From Thiospirochaeta perfilievii (GTDB lineage: Bacteria; Spirochaetota; Spirochaetia; DSM-2461): a stretch of DNA of 64,000 nt. Position numbers and translations under genes: made by a program. Location: contig NZ_CP035807.1 in NCBI RefSeq assembly GCF_008329945.1, forward strand, positions 1,736,001-1,800,000. Reading direction: 5' to 3'. This document shows positions 54,487 to 63,819 of the stretch, piece after piece. Position 1 is the stretch's first letter, and every line of letters begins with the position of its first letter. Under the pieces are notes generated by a model. The model did not search any database. It worked only from the letters and a program-made list of their open reading frames with translations, and was not told the DNA's origin.

Positions 54487-55689
54487 TTAACCTAGGAAAG
54501 TTGCTAAAAATGCTCCACCGATCCATGTACCAGCAACACTACCAATAGTGGATAGTGCAACAACTAATAAAATCCTTAATACCCTGTTTTTATACCAGGA
54601 TTTAAAGTGGGAAACACTCTCGGTTAAAGTTTCAAAATCTTCAACCCTCGGCTTTCTTAAGGCTGTTTCAACTACACCGGTAACAATTCCAACTCCAATT
54701 AGAGGATTAAGGGATGTAATAGGAGCAGAAATAAAAGCTGCTAAGATAGTTAACGGATGTCCTAAAGCTATTATAGCCCCTAGACCAGATAAGACTCCAT
54801 TAGTTAAAAACCATCTCTTTATCATATCAAAACCGACATCAGCTCCGTTAAAGATAAAACCTAAAGCTATTAATGTTATAACTACCCCTGGGATTACAAA
54901 GGGAAGGGATTTAGAGAGTAAAGATTTTGGAGGTATAGATGAGATCTCTTTTAAATCTCCATCCTTTTCTCCACTCTCTAGGCTTTCAAACCACTTTATC
55001 ATCCCGGGAACATGGCCAGCACCTACAACGGAAACTATTTTCTTCTCCGGTCTTTTAAAAGTTGATACTGCTAAATATTGATCTCTTTCATCAATAAGAA
55101 CTTCTTTAACCTTTGGAAGCTCTTTTGCAAGTTCATCCATCATTCCTTCAAGCTCATTTCTATCTTTAAGCTCTTCAATATCCTGGGCACTAGCCTCTTC
55201 TGAGGAGAAGGCAGAGGATAAAAGCACAGCTAAAACCTTATTTTTATCCCAAAAATTACTCTTTGCCCATGCACGTTTAAGGGTTACTTGTATCTCTCTA
55301 TCAATAAAAGAGAAGTTTATTCCTTCCCCTTCGGCACTATCAATAGCGGCCTTCATATCCTCCCCTGGTTTCATCCCAACAGACGATCCCATACGTTTTT
55401 GAAAAGAAGATAACATTAAGTTGGCAATTAGAAGGAAACTTTTTTGCTCTTTAATTATTTTTACAATATTCATATCCTTCCAGGATTGGGGTTGATTCAT
55501 AGATTTATAACGACCAGCATCAATTTCAACACATACATGGTCTGGCTTTTCATTGGAAATAATATCTTGAACTTCCTTAACACTATCAGGAGAGACATGG
55601 GCTGTACCTATAAGGCAGATCTCTTTATCACCAATTGTAACCCGGGTAACCGTATCTCCCTCTTTTTTCACTAAAACCGTATTATTCAT
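54487..55689 (-). CDS. TraB-family membrane protein
   Basis: A 400-residue protein of the TraB/PrgY/GumN superfamily. The N-terminal domain has the conserved GTAHVSPDSVKEV (28-40), HVCVEIDAGRY, and the second GxxH in VVGAGHVPGM (about 215-225), matching the proposed Tiki-like metalloprotease motifs. The C-terminal third has four to five membrane helices. The family includes Enterococcus TraB, which limits pheromone activity. In spirochaetes its role is unknown. It overlaps the upstream TPR lipoprotein gene by 8 bp. Confidence 0.87.
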   Translation of the reverse strand: MNNTVLVKKEGDTVTRVTIGDKEICLIGTAHVSPDSVKEVQDIISNEKPDHVCVEIDAGRYKSMNQPQSWKDMNIVKIIKEQKSFLLIANLMLSSFQKRMGSSVGMKPGEDMKAAIDSAEGEGINFSFIDREIQVTLKRAWAKSNFWDKNKVLAVLLSSAFSSEEASAQDIEELKDRNELEGMMDELAKELPKVKEVLIDERDQYLAVSTFKRPEKKIVSVVGAGHVPGMIKWFESLESGEKDGDLKEISSIPPKSLLSKSLPFVIPGVVITLIALGFIFNGADVGFDMIKRWFLTNGVLSGLGAIIALGHPLTILAAFISAPITSLNPLIGVGIVTGVVETALRKPRVEDFETLTESVSHFKSWYKNRVLRILLVVALSTIGSVAGTWIGGAFLATFLG

Positions 55690-57094
55690 TATTTTCTCCT
55701 AATCTATACTCTGCTAACTTTGATTCAAAGCTTAAATTTGCTTCTGCTACTTCTTTTAAAAGGGTCTTATAAAGGGAGATAACCCCCTCCCTTTCTAGAG
55801 CTAATGCGACATAATATGTTAACCTTATTCTTTGATAATGATCCTTGATATTCAGGGCATCGGTTAAAACACTATCTCCTACATGGGTAGGATCCAAAAA
55901 GTAGCTGTAAAGTTCTTTCATTGTACCTTTTTTTTCATATTTGACAAGATTTACTAATATTTTTTTGGCATCATCATCCCGTCCTACCTCAAATAAAGAT
56001 GTAACTAAATATAGCGGAAGTAAAGGGTCTTTATCGGTTTTACTATTATAAAGGGATATAATGTAGTTTAACCCACTTTGTTTATCCCCATGGATATAAC
56101 TTAAAACACTTAAGTCTCTATATGCAGGTGTATATTCTGGATTTATCTTTATCACATTATTATAATATTTTAATGAGACTTCCAAATTCCCCTCAATAAA
56201 GTGAATTCTTCCTAAAAAAACATTTGTAAAAAAATGATTTGGGTCAATTTTATATGCCATATTAAAATCTTCTAAAGCTTTTTTATTAGATGATGCGTAA
56301 AAATATAACTTTCCCCTATCATAATAATTCCAAACATCTAAAGGGTCTAAATCAATAGCCCTAGATAGAGACTTTATAGAGTTAAGTTTATCCCCTAGTT
56401 TTTTATATATATTACTTAGCCTTACATAGTAGGTTGGATCCTGACTATCTTTAACCCTTAGGTAGTACTCCAGGCTCTTTTTATATAGGTTATTAACCTT
56501 TCTCTCCTCGACACCACTTAAAACTCTCTTAGTTGATAAACCAAGGTTTTCAACTTCCAAAAGTGTTACATCTCCAAGGAGTATTAGTGTTTGACTATTT
56601 TGTGGATCAATTTTATAAGCTCTTTCTAAAAATGTTTTTGCTTCATCTACCCTATTATTACGTATAAGATCGTAGGATTTTGTATTAATAGCAAATATAT
56701 TTGATGGATCTAACCTTATAAGAGTTTCTAAGGAGTGTCTATAATCCTCTTTTAAAAACTGCTGTATTATAATATATAGTTTTAAATCTTCAATATTTGA
56801 ATTTAAGTTAGGTATAGATACAACCATATCTTTAGCTTCATTATATCTGCCTAATGAGATGTATAACCTTGCAAGTAGATTGTTGTAGGTAAAATTATCT
56901 TCATCCAATAGATCTATAATTTTACTTACTAAGATTTCGGGAGTATCTATGAACTCGGAAACTAAACTGTCTATTTTTTCATCTAAACTTAAATCAGTAT
57001 TAGAAAATTCATCTTTTTCTTTTATCTCTACAGTGCTACAACTTAAAAAAAAAATCATACAAAGTAGACCCAGTGGTACATATCTTGATATCAT
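55682..57094 (-). CDS. TPR-rich lipoprotein
   Basis: A 470-residue protein with a lipoprotein signal (FFLSC, Cys19) and about nine TPR-like helix pairs, such as DPQNSQTLILLGDVTLLEVENLG, DPLDVWNYYDRGKLYFYASSNKKALEDF and NPEYTPAYRDLSVLSYIHGDKQSGL. It should be an envelope scaffold facing the periplasm. It is co-translated with the TraB-family gene (8-bp overlap) and diverges from the orphan exported protein gene at 57128 with only 33 bp between starts, so these may form one functional group. Confidence 0.85.
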   Translation of the reverse strand: MISRYVPLGLLCMIFFLSCSTVEIKEKDEFSNTDLSLDEKIDSLVSEFIDTPEILVSKIIDLLDEDNFTYNNLLARLYISLGRYNEAKDMVVSIPNLNSNIEDLKLYIIIQQFLKEDYRHSLETLIRLDPSNIFAINTKSYDLIRNNRVDEAKTFLERAYKIDPQNSQTLILLGDVTLLEVENLGLSTKRVLSGVEERKVNNLYKKSLEYYLRVKDSQDPTYYVRLSNIYKKLGDKLNSIKSLSRAIDLDPLDVWNYYDRGKLYFYASSNKKALEDFNMAYKIDPNHFFTNVFLGRIHFIEGNLEVSLKYYNNVIKINPEYTPAYRDLSVLSYIHGDKQSGLNYIISLYNSKTDKDPLLPLYLVTSLFEVGRDDDAKKILVNLVKYEKKGTMKELYSYFLDPTHVGDSVLTDALNIKDHYQRIRLTYYVALALEREGVISLYKTLLKEVAEANLSFESKLAEYRLGENNE

Positions 57095-57127
57095 AAGATA
57101 ATTTTCGGCTAATAAGGAAAACTCTAA

Positions 57128-58945
57128 ATGAAAACATTTAAAATAACATCATTATATAAGGTTATATATATTGGAGTAATAATAACTCTTTTTTATACTT
57201 ACTTTAATTCAAAGGAAGTTAATAGCTATGACCTAGAAGGGTTAAAAATAGTTGAAACGTCCTCCCTTGAATACCCACTTATTCCAAAGAGGATCAAATC
57301 CCTAGAGTTGAGTTATAAGGGTTTAAACTTTAATCTTTCAACAAAACGCCCTTTAACTGTTATTAGCGATGATAATATAAAGAGGAATTCATACATTAGT
57401 AGTTTTAATATTATAGAAAATAGTTTAGAGGTAAACCTAATAAATGATGTAACTCTAAACATAAAAGTTGACAATAGGGGTCAAAGACTATCAATAGGAA
57501 GTAGTATCCCAAAAGTTTTTCCAACAATTAAAGAGGTTATTATTCCTTTTTCATTAGATCCTAAATATAAATTAGAAGAGAGTGACCTATCATATAAAAT
57601 TTTTGATAACCAAAATGAATTTCACCTAAAACTTAATGATAAATACTATATTGATAAGCAGAAGCAGAACATCCATTTAATTGCTACAAACGATAAGATA
57701 ACAACCCTTACTTTTAGCCCATTAAGTAACAGTGACCTTCCACTAGCGGAACAGTGGTATAACCAAAACAAGACAAAATTTGTGGATGATATAAATAGTA
57801 ATATCGAGTTATTTTTAATTAAGGCTGAGACTTATATAAGTTCTATTTTTAATCCAATAACATATTCAACTGATACAAATAGTTGGAGGAATTTACCTAG
57901 AGAGAGCCTATTTACAGAAGAGAGTATTATAGTCTACTTAGCCCAGGGGATGTTAGAAGGTAAATACCTTAGTCATTTTAATAGGATTACCCCGTTAAAA
58001 TCTCGTTATCCTAACCTATTTACATATAAATCTACTCCATTTCTAGGTAATATAGTAGAAAATGGAAATCTTGGCTTAGTCGGGGAAGAGAGGGAACTAG
58101 GTAGAATTACAAAACAGATTCTTACATCAGACCCCAATATTTTAGAAACATGGATTCCTAAACACTATTTTGTAGGGAATCAAATAAATACAGATAGATT
58201 ATCAAAACTTATTATTGACTCAAATATAGAGAGCTTAACAATAGAACAGCTAGCAGTAGCTCTATACAATTTAAATAATATTCTAGAGAGTGATTCGGCT
58301 AATAGTAAAAATGTTGATAGTGTAAAAAAGATTACAGACTTAATCCTGCAAAACATAGTCTGGGATGGCAGCGGAACCTATATTATATCTAACAATAGCA
58401 TATCCGACCAATCCCTTAACCTAAAAATTGGCCAGCTACTATTAGAGTCATCCCAATACGAAACAAGTGAGTATACTAAACCTCTAGGAGAAGCACTTAT
58501 AGATACATATCTAAATAACAGTAATAATAAAGGTGAGATTTCTAAAGAGTATAATTTTAAAGAGAAGCTATATTCAACAGCAATTATTTCACCACAAGAG
58601 TCATACTTAGCCTTAAGTAACAACCCATATATTCCCCACTATATACAAGACAATGGGATAAAAATATGGACAATTTCAGACTCAATAGATATTAATAAAA
58701 CAGATAAAAGTATTAGAATCACTGTTTCATTTCCTATTGATAACAGTTCAAATATCAACTCTCACTTTCTAGCAATATCAGGAGTAAAGCCTTACAAACA
58801 GCTCTATTTTAGGGGTAGATTATGGCGAGCAGATAAACTATTTGAAAAATATGGAGTAGGTTACTACTATGAATATAGTACCAACCTACTATACTTTATG
58901 CCAAACCATACAAAGGAGAGGGAAGAGATTGTAATTAGTTATTAA
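57128..58945 (+). CDS. Orphan exported protein, signal-anchored, function unknown
   Basis: A 605-residue protein with an N-terminal signal-anchor (about 10-27) and a large external part. Residues 30-210 look beta-rich (short alternating strands, e.g. SLELSYKGLNFNLSTKRPLTVIS). About 215-500 are helical with many Asn and Ser. About 515-605 return to strands with IRITVSFPID and KQLYFRGRLWRAD. I recognise no family. The 3' end overlaps the convergent alcohol dehydrogenase gene by 4 bp. The ribosome site is AAGGAA. It diverges from the TPR lipoprotein, which might be a partner. Confidence 0.75.
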   Translation: MKTFKITSLYKVIYIGVIITLFYTYFNSKEVNSYDLEGLKIVETSSLEYPLIPKRIKSLELSYKGLNFNLSTKRPLTVISDDNIKRNSYISSFNIIENSLEVNLINDVTLNIKVDNRGQRLSIGSSIPKVFPTIKEVIIPFSLDPKYKLEESDLSYKIFDNQNEFHLKLNDKYYIDKQKQNIHLIATNDKITTLTFSPLSNSDLPLAEQWYNQNKTKFVDDINSNIELFLIKAETYISSIFNPITYSTDTNSWRNLPRESLFTEESIIVYLAQGMLEGKYLSHFNRITPLKSRYPNLFTYKSTPFLGNIVENGNLGLVGEERELGRITKQILTSDPNILETWIPKHYFVGNQINTDRLSKLIIDSNIESLTIEQLAVALYNLNNILESDSANSKNVDSVKKITDLILQNIVWDGSGTYIISNNSISDQSLNLKIGQLLLESSQYETSEYTKPLGEALIDTYLNNSNNKGEISKEYNFKEKLYSTAIISPQESYLALSNNPYIPHYIQDNGIKIWTISDSIDINKTDKSIRITVSFPIDNSSNINSHFLAISGVKPYKQLYFRGRLWRADKLFEKYGVGYYYEYSTNLLYFMPNHTKEREEIVISY

Positions 58946-60108
58946 TATAAACACTGCCTATTAAGTAGTATTTTTTTAACTAACTCCCCAGAGATATCCC
59001 TATTTTCACCAAATAGCTGACCTCTCTCTATAAAGATATTACCAATTTTTTCCGCCGCTTCTTCAGGGTTAATATCGTAATCCACAAATCGACTAGATAT
59101 TCCAACAGATTGAAAAAAAAGAGTTGTTCTTGTAATAACCTCGTCAATTATTACGTTTTTATCCCCCTGGGTAACTCCCCAGACCCTTTTTGCATATTGG
59201 AGTAGTTTTTTCTCTTTTTGTTTACGTTGAATACTTAGTAGTCCAGGTAATACTATTGCAAGGCTTCTAGCATGATCCACACCATAAGCTGCAGTAATCT
59301 CATGCCCAATCATATGTGTACTCCAATCCTGATCAACTCCAACTCCAATATATCCATTTAAAGCGGAGGTTGCAGCCCACATCAAGTTGGCTCTACCCTC
59401 ATAGTCATTAGGATTATCTATAACATATCGACCTTGATCTATTAATGTTAATAATAGCCCCTCCGCCCATCTATCCTGAACAGGGGTATTTATATCAGTG
59501 GTTAGATACTGTTCTAAAACATGAACATAGGCATCGACTACACCGTTTGCAACCTGGGATGAAGGAAGTGAGAATGTAGTTGATGGATCTAAAATAGAGA
59601 ATTTAGGATATACAGAACTGTTGGAAAATGCCATTTTTTCACCTAACTCACTATTAGATATAACAGCACTACAGTTCATTTCAGAACCAGTAGCAGGTAG
59701 GGTTAATACTGAACCATACTCCATTGCGTTATTAAAATTATTCTCTATAACAATACTTTGCCATGGGTCATCATAATTATTTACAGCTGCTGCTGCAATA
59801 AATTTAACAGCGTCTATAACAGATCCACCACCTACAGCAAGAATAAAGCTAACATTATTAGACTTAATAACATCCACAGCCTTCATACATGTTTGGAGTG
59901 TAGGATTACTCTCTATACCTGCAAACTCAACAACATCATGATTTTTAAGGTTATTAATTACTTGCTCATAAACTCCATTAGATTTTATAGACCCTCCGCC
60001 ATAAATTATTATAACTTTTTTATTAGAAGGAACTAAACTACTTAAATTCGAAATTGTCTCTTTTCCAAACAAGATCTTTGTTGGATTGTAAAAAGTAAAA
60101 TTATTCAT
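58942..60108 (-). CDS. Iron-containing alcohol dehydrogenase, YqhD/BdhA type
   Basis: A 388-residue Fe-ADH. The opening FYNPTKILFGKETI, LAVGGGSVIDAVKFIAA and LPATGSEMNCSAVI identify the NADPH-preferring YqhD/butanol dehydrogenase subgroup. Metal-site residues appear in VVDAYVHVLEQYLT and the His-rich THMIGHEITAAYGVDHARSLAIVLPG (about 263-288). It reduces aldehydes to alcohols and often protects against reactive aldehydes. This differs from the Fe-ADH at 20672-21820, which is of the DhaT/FucO-like type. Monocistronic. Confidence 0.92.
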   Translation of the reverse strand: MNNFTFYNPTKILFGKETISNLSSLVPSNKKVIIIYGGGSIKSNGVYEQVINNLKNHDVVEFAGIESNPTLQTCMKAVDVIKSNNVSFILAVGGGSVIDAVKFIAAAAVNNYDDPWQSIVIENNFNNAMEYGSVLTLPATGSEMNCSAVISNSELGEKMAFSNSSVYPKFSILDPSTTFSLPSSQVANGVVDAYVHVLEQYLTTDINTPVQDRWAEGLLLTLIDQGRYVIDNPNDYEGRANLMWAATSALNGYIGVGVDQDWSTHMIGHEITAAYGVDHARSLAIVLPGLLSIQRKQKEKKLLQYAKRVWGVTQGDKNVIIDEVITRTTLFFQSVGISSRFVDYDINPEEAAEKIGNIFIERGQLFGENRDISGELVKKILLNRQCLY

Positions 60109-60181
60109 AAAAAAAGAATATCAGTTTATTTGTAAAATTAGAATAAAAATTGTAGTATTTACGTAAAAGAGGACTTAAATA

Positions 60182-60940
60182 ATGGAACAAAAGACTTTAG
60201 AAGAGCACAAAGAGTACTTAAGAGAGTGTACTAAGCTAGGTTTATGGGCTGTAGCTGACTGGGTAAATAAACATCCACAAGAGGATATTGTGGAGGTATT
60301 AGATGAGAGAACCGCGATTGTTAATCACACAGTTTTTAATAATAAAACTCTTTATGACTTTCCAAACTTCACTGGAGATGAATGGCCAAAACTAAAAGAA
60401 GAGCTAAAAGATATATACAAAAACAGTAGTAATCCATCCCAATTTGAGGAACTCGCTTTTAAGATAGTAGAACCGTATATCTACGGTAGAGCCGAGAAGG
60501 ACTTACAGAGTATTAATGGGGGTAACAGTAAAAGTTGGGTTAGATATGATCTAAATAAAGATGAAGAGTATTTAGAAATACATATGGAAAACTCACTATA
60601 CCCTAAATCATTTTTGGCTGATGAAAAATATTTTTACGATAAACTTAAAATTGCTGTTCTAGATGCAGAGAAAAGTGGATTTAAAGGTTTATGGACCTGT
60701 AGCTGGTTAAACGACCTGCCCTCTTGGCAGAAACTCATGCCAAAGGAGTGGAATGAGTCTATAAATAACAGAAGATGGGACTTTGAGTGGCATCTTGGTT
60801 TTTGGGGACAATTTTTAACTGCAAACCAGTGTTTCAATTATAAATTAGGGAAAAAATTTAGAGAAACAGGTAAAATCCCCTACCCAATGAGCAGAGCAAA
60901 AGCTAGTATAGAGGTATTCAAAAAACACTTAGGAATTTAA
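60182..60940 (+). CDS. Conserved-looking cytoplasmic protein of unknown family
   Basis: A 252-residue soluble protein without signal or membrane segments. It is rich in Trp and Tyr, with an ordered core (CTKLGLWAVADWVN; VRYDLNKDEEYLEIHM; WTCSWLNDLPSWQKLMPKEW; WDFEWHLGFWGQFLTANQCFN). Conserved-looking His, Asp and Trp clusters in the C-terminal half suggest an enzyme or binding site, but I recognise no family. Its stop lies one base before the next ATG, so it is co-translated with a BioD/Pta-N-like protein and is probably its partner. Confidence 0.7.
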   Translation: MEQKTLEEHKEYLRECTKLGLWAVADWVNKHPQEDIVEVLDERTAIVNHTVFNNKTLYDFPNFTGDEWPKLKEELKDIYKNSSNPSQFEELAFKIVEPYIYGRAEKDLQSINGGNSKSWVRYDLNKDEEYLEIHMENSLYPKSFLADEKYFYDKLKIAVLDAEKSGFKGLWTCSWLNDLPSWQKLMPKEWNESINNRRWDFEWHLGFWGQFLTANQCFNYKLGKKFRETGKIPYPMSRAKASIEVFKKHLGI

Positions 60941-60941
60941 A

Positions 60942-62102
60942 ATGCAAAAAATAATCTATATAGCTGGTTTTAGACAACATGCAGGAAAGACATTTACAAG
61001 TCTAGGTATAATCTCAAGACTAAGAGAGGTCTACTCTCCTAATGAGATTGGATATATTAAACCTGTAGGCCAAGAACTTTTCACCCTTCCAGATGGAAGA
61101 AAAATTGACAAGGATGCCATTATAATAAAAGAGTATGCTTTGCCATCCCTTAATCTAGACACAGTCTCCCCTGTCCGGTTAGGACGGGGTGTTACAAAAT
61201 CTTACCTTGAGTCCCAAGATCAGGAGCTTTTAACAAAGGAGTACTGTAGATCAATTGATGAAGCGATTTCCAAGCTAAAGGATAAAAAAATTATAATTGC
61301 TGAAGGTACAGGACATCCAGGAGTGGGAGGTATTGTAAACCTTTCTAATAGCGACGTAAGTATAAGATTAAACTCGGATATTATCTATTTAGCCGGAGGT
61401 GGTATAGGTAAAACCCTAGATATGTTAGAAGTTGATCTAAACTATTTTCACTCTAAGGGAGCTAGGGTTAAGGGTATAATATTTAACAAACTTATACCAA
61501 ATAAAATTGATGATATGAAAAAACATATTACGGAAGAGTATATTACAAAAAGATTTAGTAAGGATGGGTCTCCAATACATATTTTAGGTTGGATGCCCGA
61601 GGTTAAAGGCTTAAATAAACCCTCTATGCGACTAATAAAAAAGAGTTTTCAGAATGCAATAATCGCAGGGGATTCAGATGAAACCCAATGGAATAGGCCT
61701 GTAACAGGGGTAACAATAATTTCCCAATCCTATAAAAAAGTAAACCCACAGGAGAATGTAAAAGCTGGAAGTGTTATTATCTTATCATCTAACTCCCTAA
61801 GGCGACTAAAAAAGATACTTGTTTATACAAAAAGCCAAGCTCCTCAGGATAGAATTGCAGGCTTTATATTTACATGTACCAAAAAGCAGGAGAGCTTTCC
61901 TAAGAGTTTAAAACTAGTAACCAACTACAAGGTTCCTGCAATCTATGTTAGGGAAGACACTTCAACAGCAGATGAGATTCTATATAAATGTATAAAAAAT
62001 ACAAAACTCCAGTCCCACGAGACAAAAAAGAGTGACCAAATTATAAAAGCGTTCAAAGAGAATTTTGATCTAGAGAAATTTAAGAACTCATTCTTAGGAT
62101 AA
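60942..62102 (+). CDS. BioD/Pta-N-like P-loop protein with DRTGG-like domain
   Basis: A 386-residue protein. Residues 1-240 are a dethiobiotin-synthetase-like P-loop domain (AAA_26), with the nucleotide loop GFRQHAGKTFTS (9-20), IGYIKPVGQ, IIIAEGTGHPGVGG and VKGIIFNKL. Residues about 245-370 resemble a DRTGG domain (AGSVIILSSNS, RIAGFIFTC, VPAIYVREDTSTADEIL). This is the domain order of the N-terminal part of long phosphotransacetylases, but the catalytic Pta domain is absent. Such proteins probably sense a metabolite or nucleotide. It is coupled with the preceding unknown gene. Confidence 0.8.
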   Translation: MQKIIYIAGFRQHAGKTFTSLGIISRLREVYSPNEIGYIKPVGQELFTLPDGRKIDKDAIIIKEYALPSLNLDTVSPVRLGRGVTKSYLESQDQELLTKEYCRSIDEAISKLKDKKIIIAEGTGHPGVGGIVNLSNSDVSIRLNSDIIYLAGGGIGKTLDMLEVDLNYFHSKGARVKGIIFNKLIPNKIDDMKKHITEEYITKRFSKDGSPIHILGWMPEVKGLNKPSMRLIKKSFQNAIIAGDSDETQWNRPVTGVTIISQSYKKVNPQENVKAGSVIILSSNSLRRLKKILVYTKSQAPQDRIAGFIFTCTKKQESFPKSLKLVTNYKVPAIYVREDTSTADEILYKCIKNTKLQSHETKKSDQIIKAFKENFDLEKFKNSFLG

Positions 62103-62186
62103 TATTACAATTTCATTACAAAATAAAAAAATTATTGAAGCTTTAATTTCTACTTGATATCTTTTTTACATAAGTATGGAGGTATC

Positions 62187-63122
62187 ATGATTGAAATTAA
62201 AGATCTTGAGAAAAATTATGGTTCAACAAAGGCTGTAAAAGGTATTAACCTATCAATTAATTCAGGTGAAATCCTCGGACTTCTTGGACCAAATGGTGCT
62301 GGTAAAAGTTCTACACTAAGGATTTTAACAGGATATTTAAAACCTAGTTCAGGAACTATTTTTGTAAAAGGTTTAGATGTAAGGGAGAGCGAACTAGAGA
62401 TTAAAAAATTAATAGGCTACTTACCAGAGTCTGCCCCCTTATACTCTGAAATGCTTGTTTATGACTATCTAATTTACATTGCAAACCTAAGGGGTTTAGA
62501 TAGTGAAAACATAGAGCCTAGACTAAAGGAGTTAGCAGATCTATGTGGAATTAGAAGTGTTATGCATAAGAGTATAAACTCATTATCAAAGGGTTATAAG
62601 CAGAGGGTAGGCCTAGCTCAAGCGATGATGGATGACCCTGAAATTCTTGTTCTAGACGAGCCAACAACTGGTTTAGACCCTAACCAGATAGTTGAGATTA
62701 GAAATATAATCAGAGAAATTGGAAAAACCAAAACAGTAATCTTTTCAACCCATATACTTAGTGAGGCAGAGGCAACATGCGACCGTATAGTAATTATAAA
62801 TAGTGGAGTTGTTGCCGCAGATGGAACCCCTGCCCAGTTAAAACAGATGATGGAGGGGGACTCTAAGGTTGAACTAACCCTAAAGAATTCTAACATTGAG
62901 GATTTAGAGAGACTCCTAAGTCAAATTCCTCAAATTGAATCCTATAAAATCATGGAGAATAACAACAATTTAGATGTATCTATATTTGCAAAAGAGGACT
63001 TAAGAGAGACTCTATACCTGAAGATAAAGGATACGAACTGGATTCTTTTATCCCTTTCTCTTGAAGTAAAATCTTTAGAAAACATATTTAGAAAACTAAC
63101 TAGGGAGCAGATCGATGAGTAG
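62187..63122 (+). CDS. ABC transporter ATP-binding protein, GldA type
   Basis: A 311-residue ATPase with Walker A GPNGAGKSS (34-42), a signature LSKGYKQRVGLAQAM, Walker B ILVLDEPTTGLDP and the switch His in FSTHIL. It has a C-terminal extension of about 90 residues as in GldA, ATPase of the GldAFG transporter found in gliding Bacteroidota and other phyla. The ATG at 62187 is chosen for its GGAGG site 4 bases upstream; a longer in-frame start at 62154 lacks one. It overlaps the permease by 8 bp. Confidence 0.92.
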   Translation: MIEIKDLEKNYGSTKAVKGINLSINSGEILGLLGPNGAGKSSTLRILTGYLKPSSGTIFVKGLDVRESELEIKKLIGYLPESAPLYSEMLVYDYLIYIANLRGLDSENIEPRLKELADLCGIRSVMHKSINSLSKGYKQRVGLAQAMMDDPEILVLDEPTTGLDPNQIVEIRNIIREIGKTKTVIFSTHILSEAEATCDRIVIINSGVVAADGTPAQLKQMMEGDSKVELTLKNSNIEDLERLLSQIPQIESYKIMENNNNLDVSIFAKEDLRETLYLKIKDTNWILLSLSLEVKSLENIFRKLTREQIDE

Positions 63123-63819
63123 AAAATCAGTTTTAAGCATAGCCAAAAAAGAGTTTAAATCTTTTTTTGTAACCCCTGTAGGATATATAGTTATAGGTTT
63201 GTACCTTGTAGTCTCTGGATGGTTTTTATTCTCTACTATATTTTTATCAAAATCAGTCACTTTAAGGGACTTCTTCTCCTTAATGCCTATGATTCTATCA
63301 TTTATAATTCCAGCATTAACTATGAAGAGTTTCTCCGAGGAGTATAAAACAGGCTCCTATGAGATGTTAGGGACTCAACCTATTACAACTATGGATATAA
63401 CAATTGGGAAAGTTTTAGCAACCTGGGCTTTTGTTATTGTTATGTTATTACCAACCCTATCCTACCCACTATTTTTATCAACACTTGGAGATTTAGATAA
63501 CGGTGTGGTTCTAAGTGGATATATTGGAGCTTTTTTATTATCAGGGAGTTTTACAGCTATTGGAACCCTCGCTTCCACTCTAACAAAAAATCAGATAATA
63601 GCCTTCTTAATAGGAGCTGTTATCTGTTTTGTTTTAACAATAATAGAGGGGATGGTAATCCTACTACCAAAAACAGTAGCAGGGTTTATACAGTACCTAT
63701 CTGTTGGTTACCACTTTAAAAATATATCCAAGGGAATAATAGATTCAAGGGATTTAATATACTTTTCTTCCCTAATCTTTCTATCTATTTTAGCCACAGG
63801 ACGGAGGGTTAATAAGTAA
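63115..63819 (+). CDS. ABC transporter permease, GldF type
   Basis: A 234-residue integral membrane protein with six helices and the typical opening SIAKKEFKSFFVTPVGYIVIGLYLVVSGWFLF. The block ALTMKSFSEEYKTGSYEMLGTQPITTMDI (about 62-90) is characteristic of GldF/ABC-2 type permeases. It partners the GldA-like ATPase (8-bp overlap) and its stop overlaps the next ATG by one base. The exported substrate is not known. No gliding genes are seen in the window. Confidence 0.9.
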   Translation: MSRKSVLSIAKKEFKSFFVTPVGYIVIGLYLVVSGWFLFSTIFLSKSVTLRDFFSLMPMILSFIIPALTMKSFSEEYKTGSYEMLGTQPITTMDITIGKVLATWAFVIVMLLPTLSYPLFLSTLGDLDNGVVLSGYIGAFLLSGSFTAIGTLASTLTKNQIIAFLIGAVICFVLTIIEGMVILLPKTVAGFIQYLSVGYHFKNISKGIIDSRDLIYFSSLIFLSILATGRRVNK

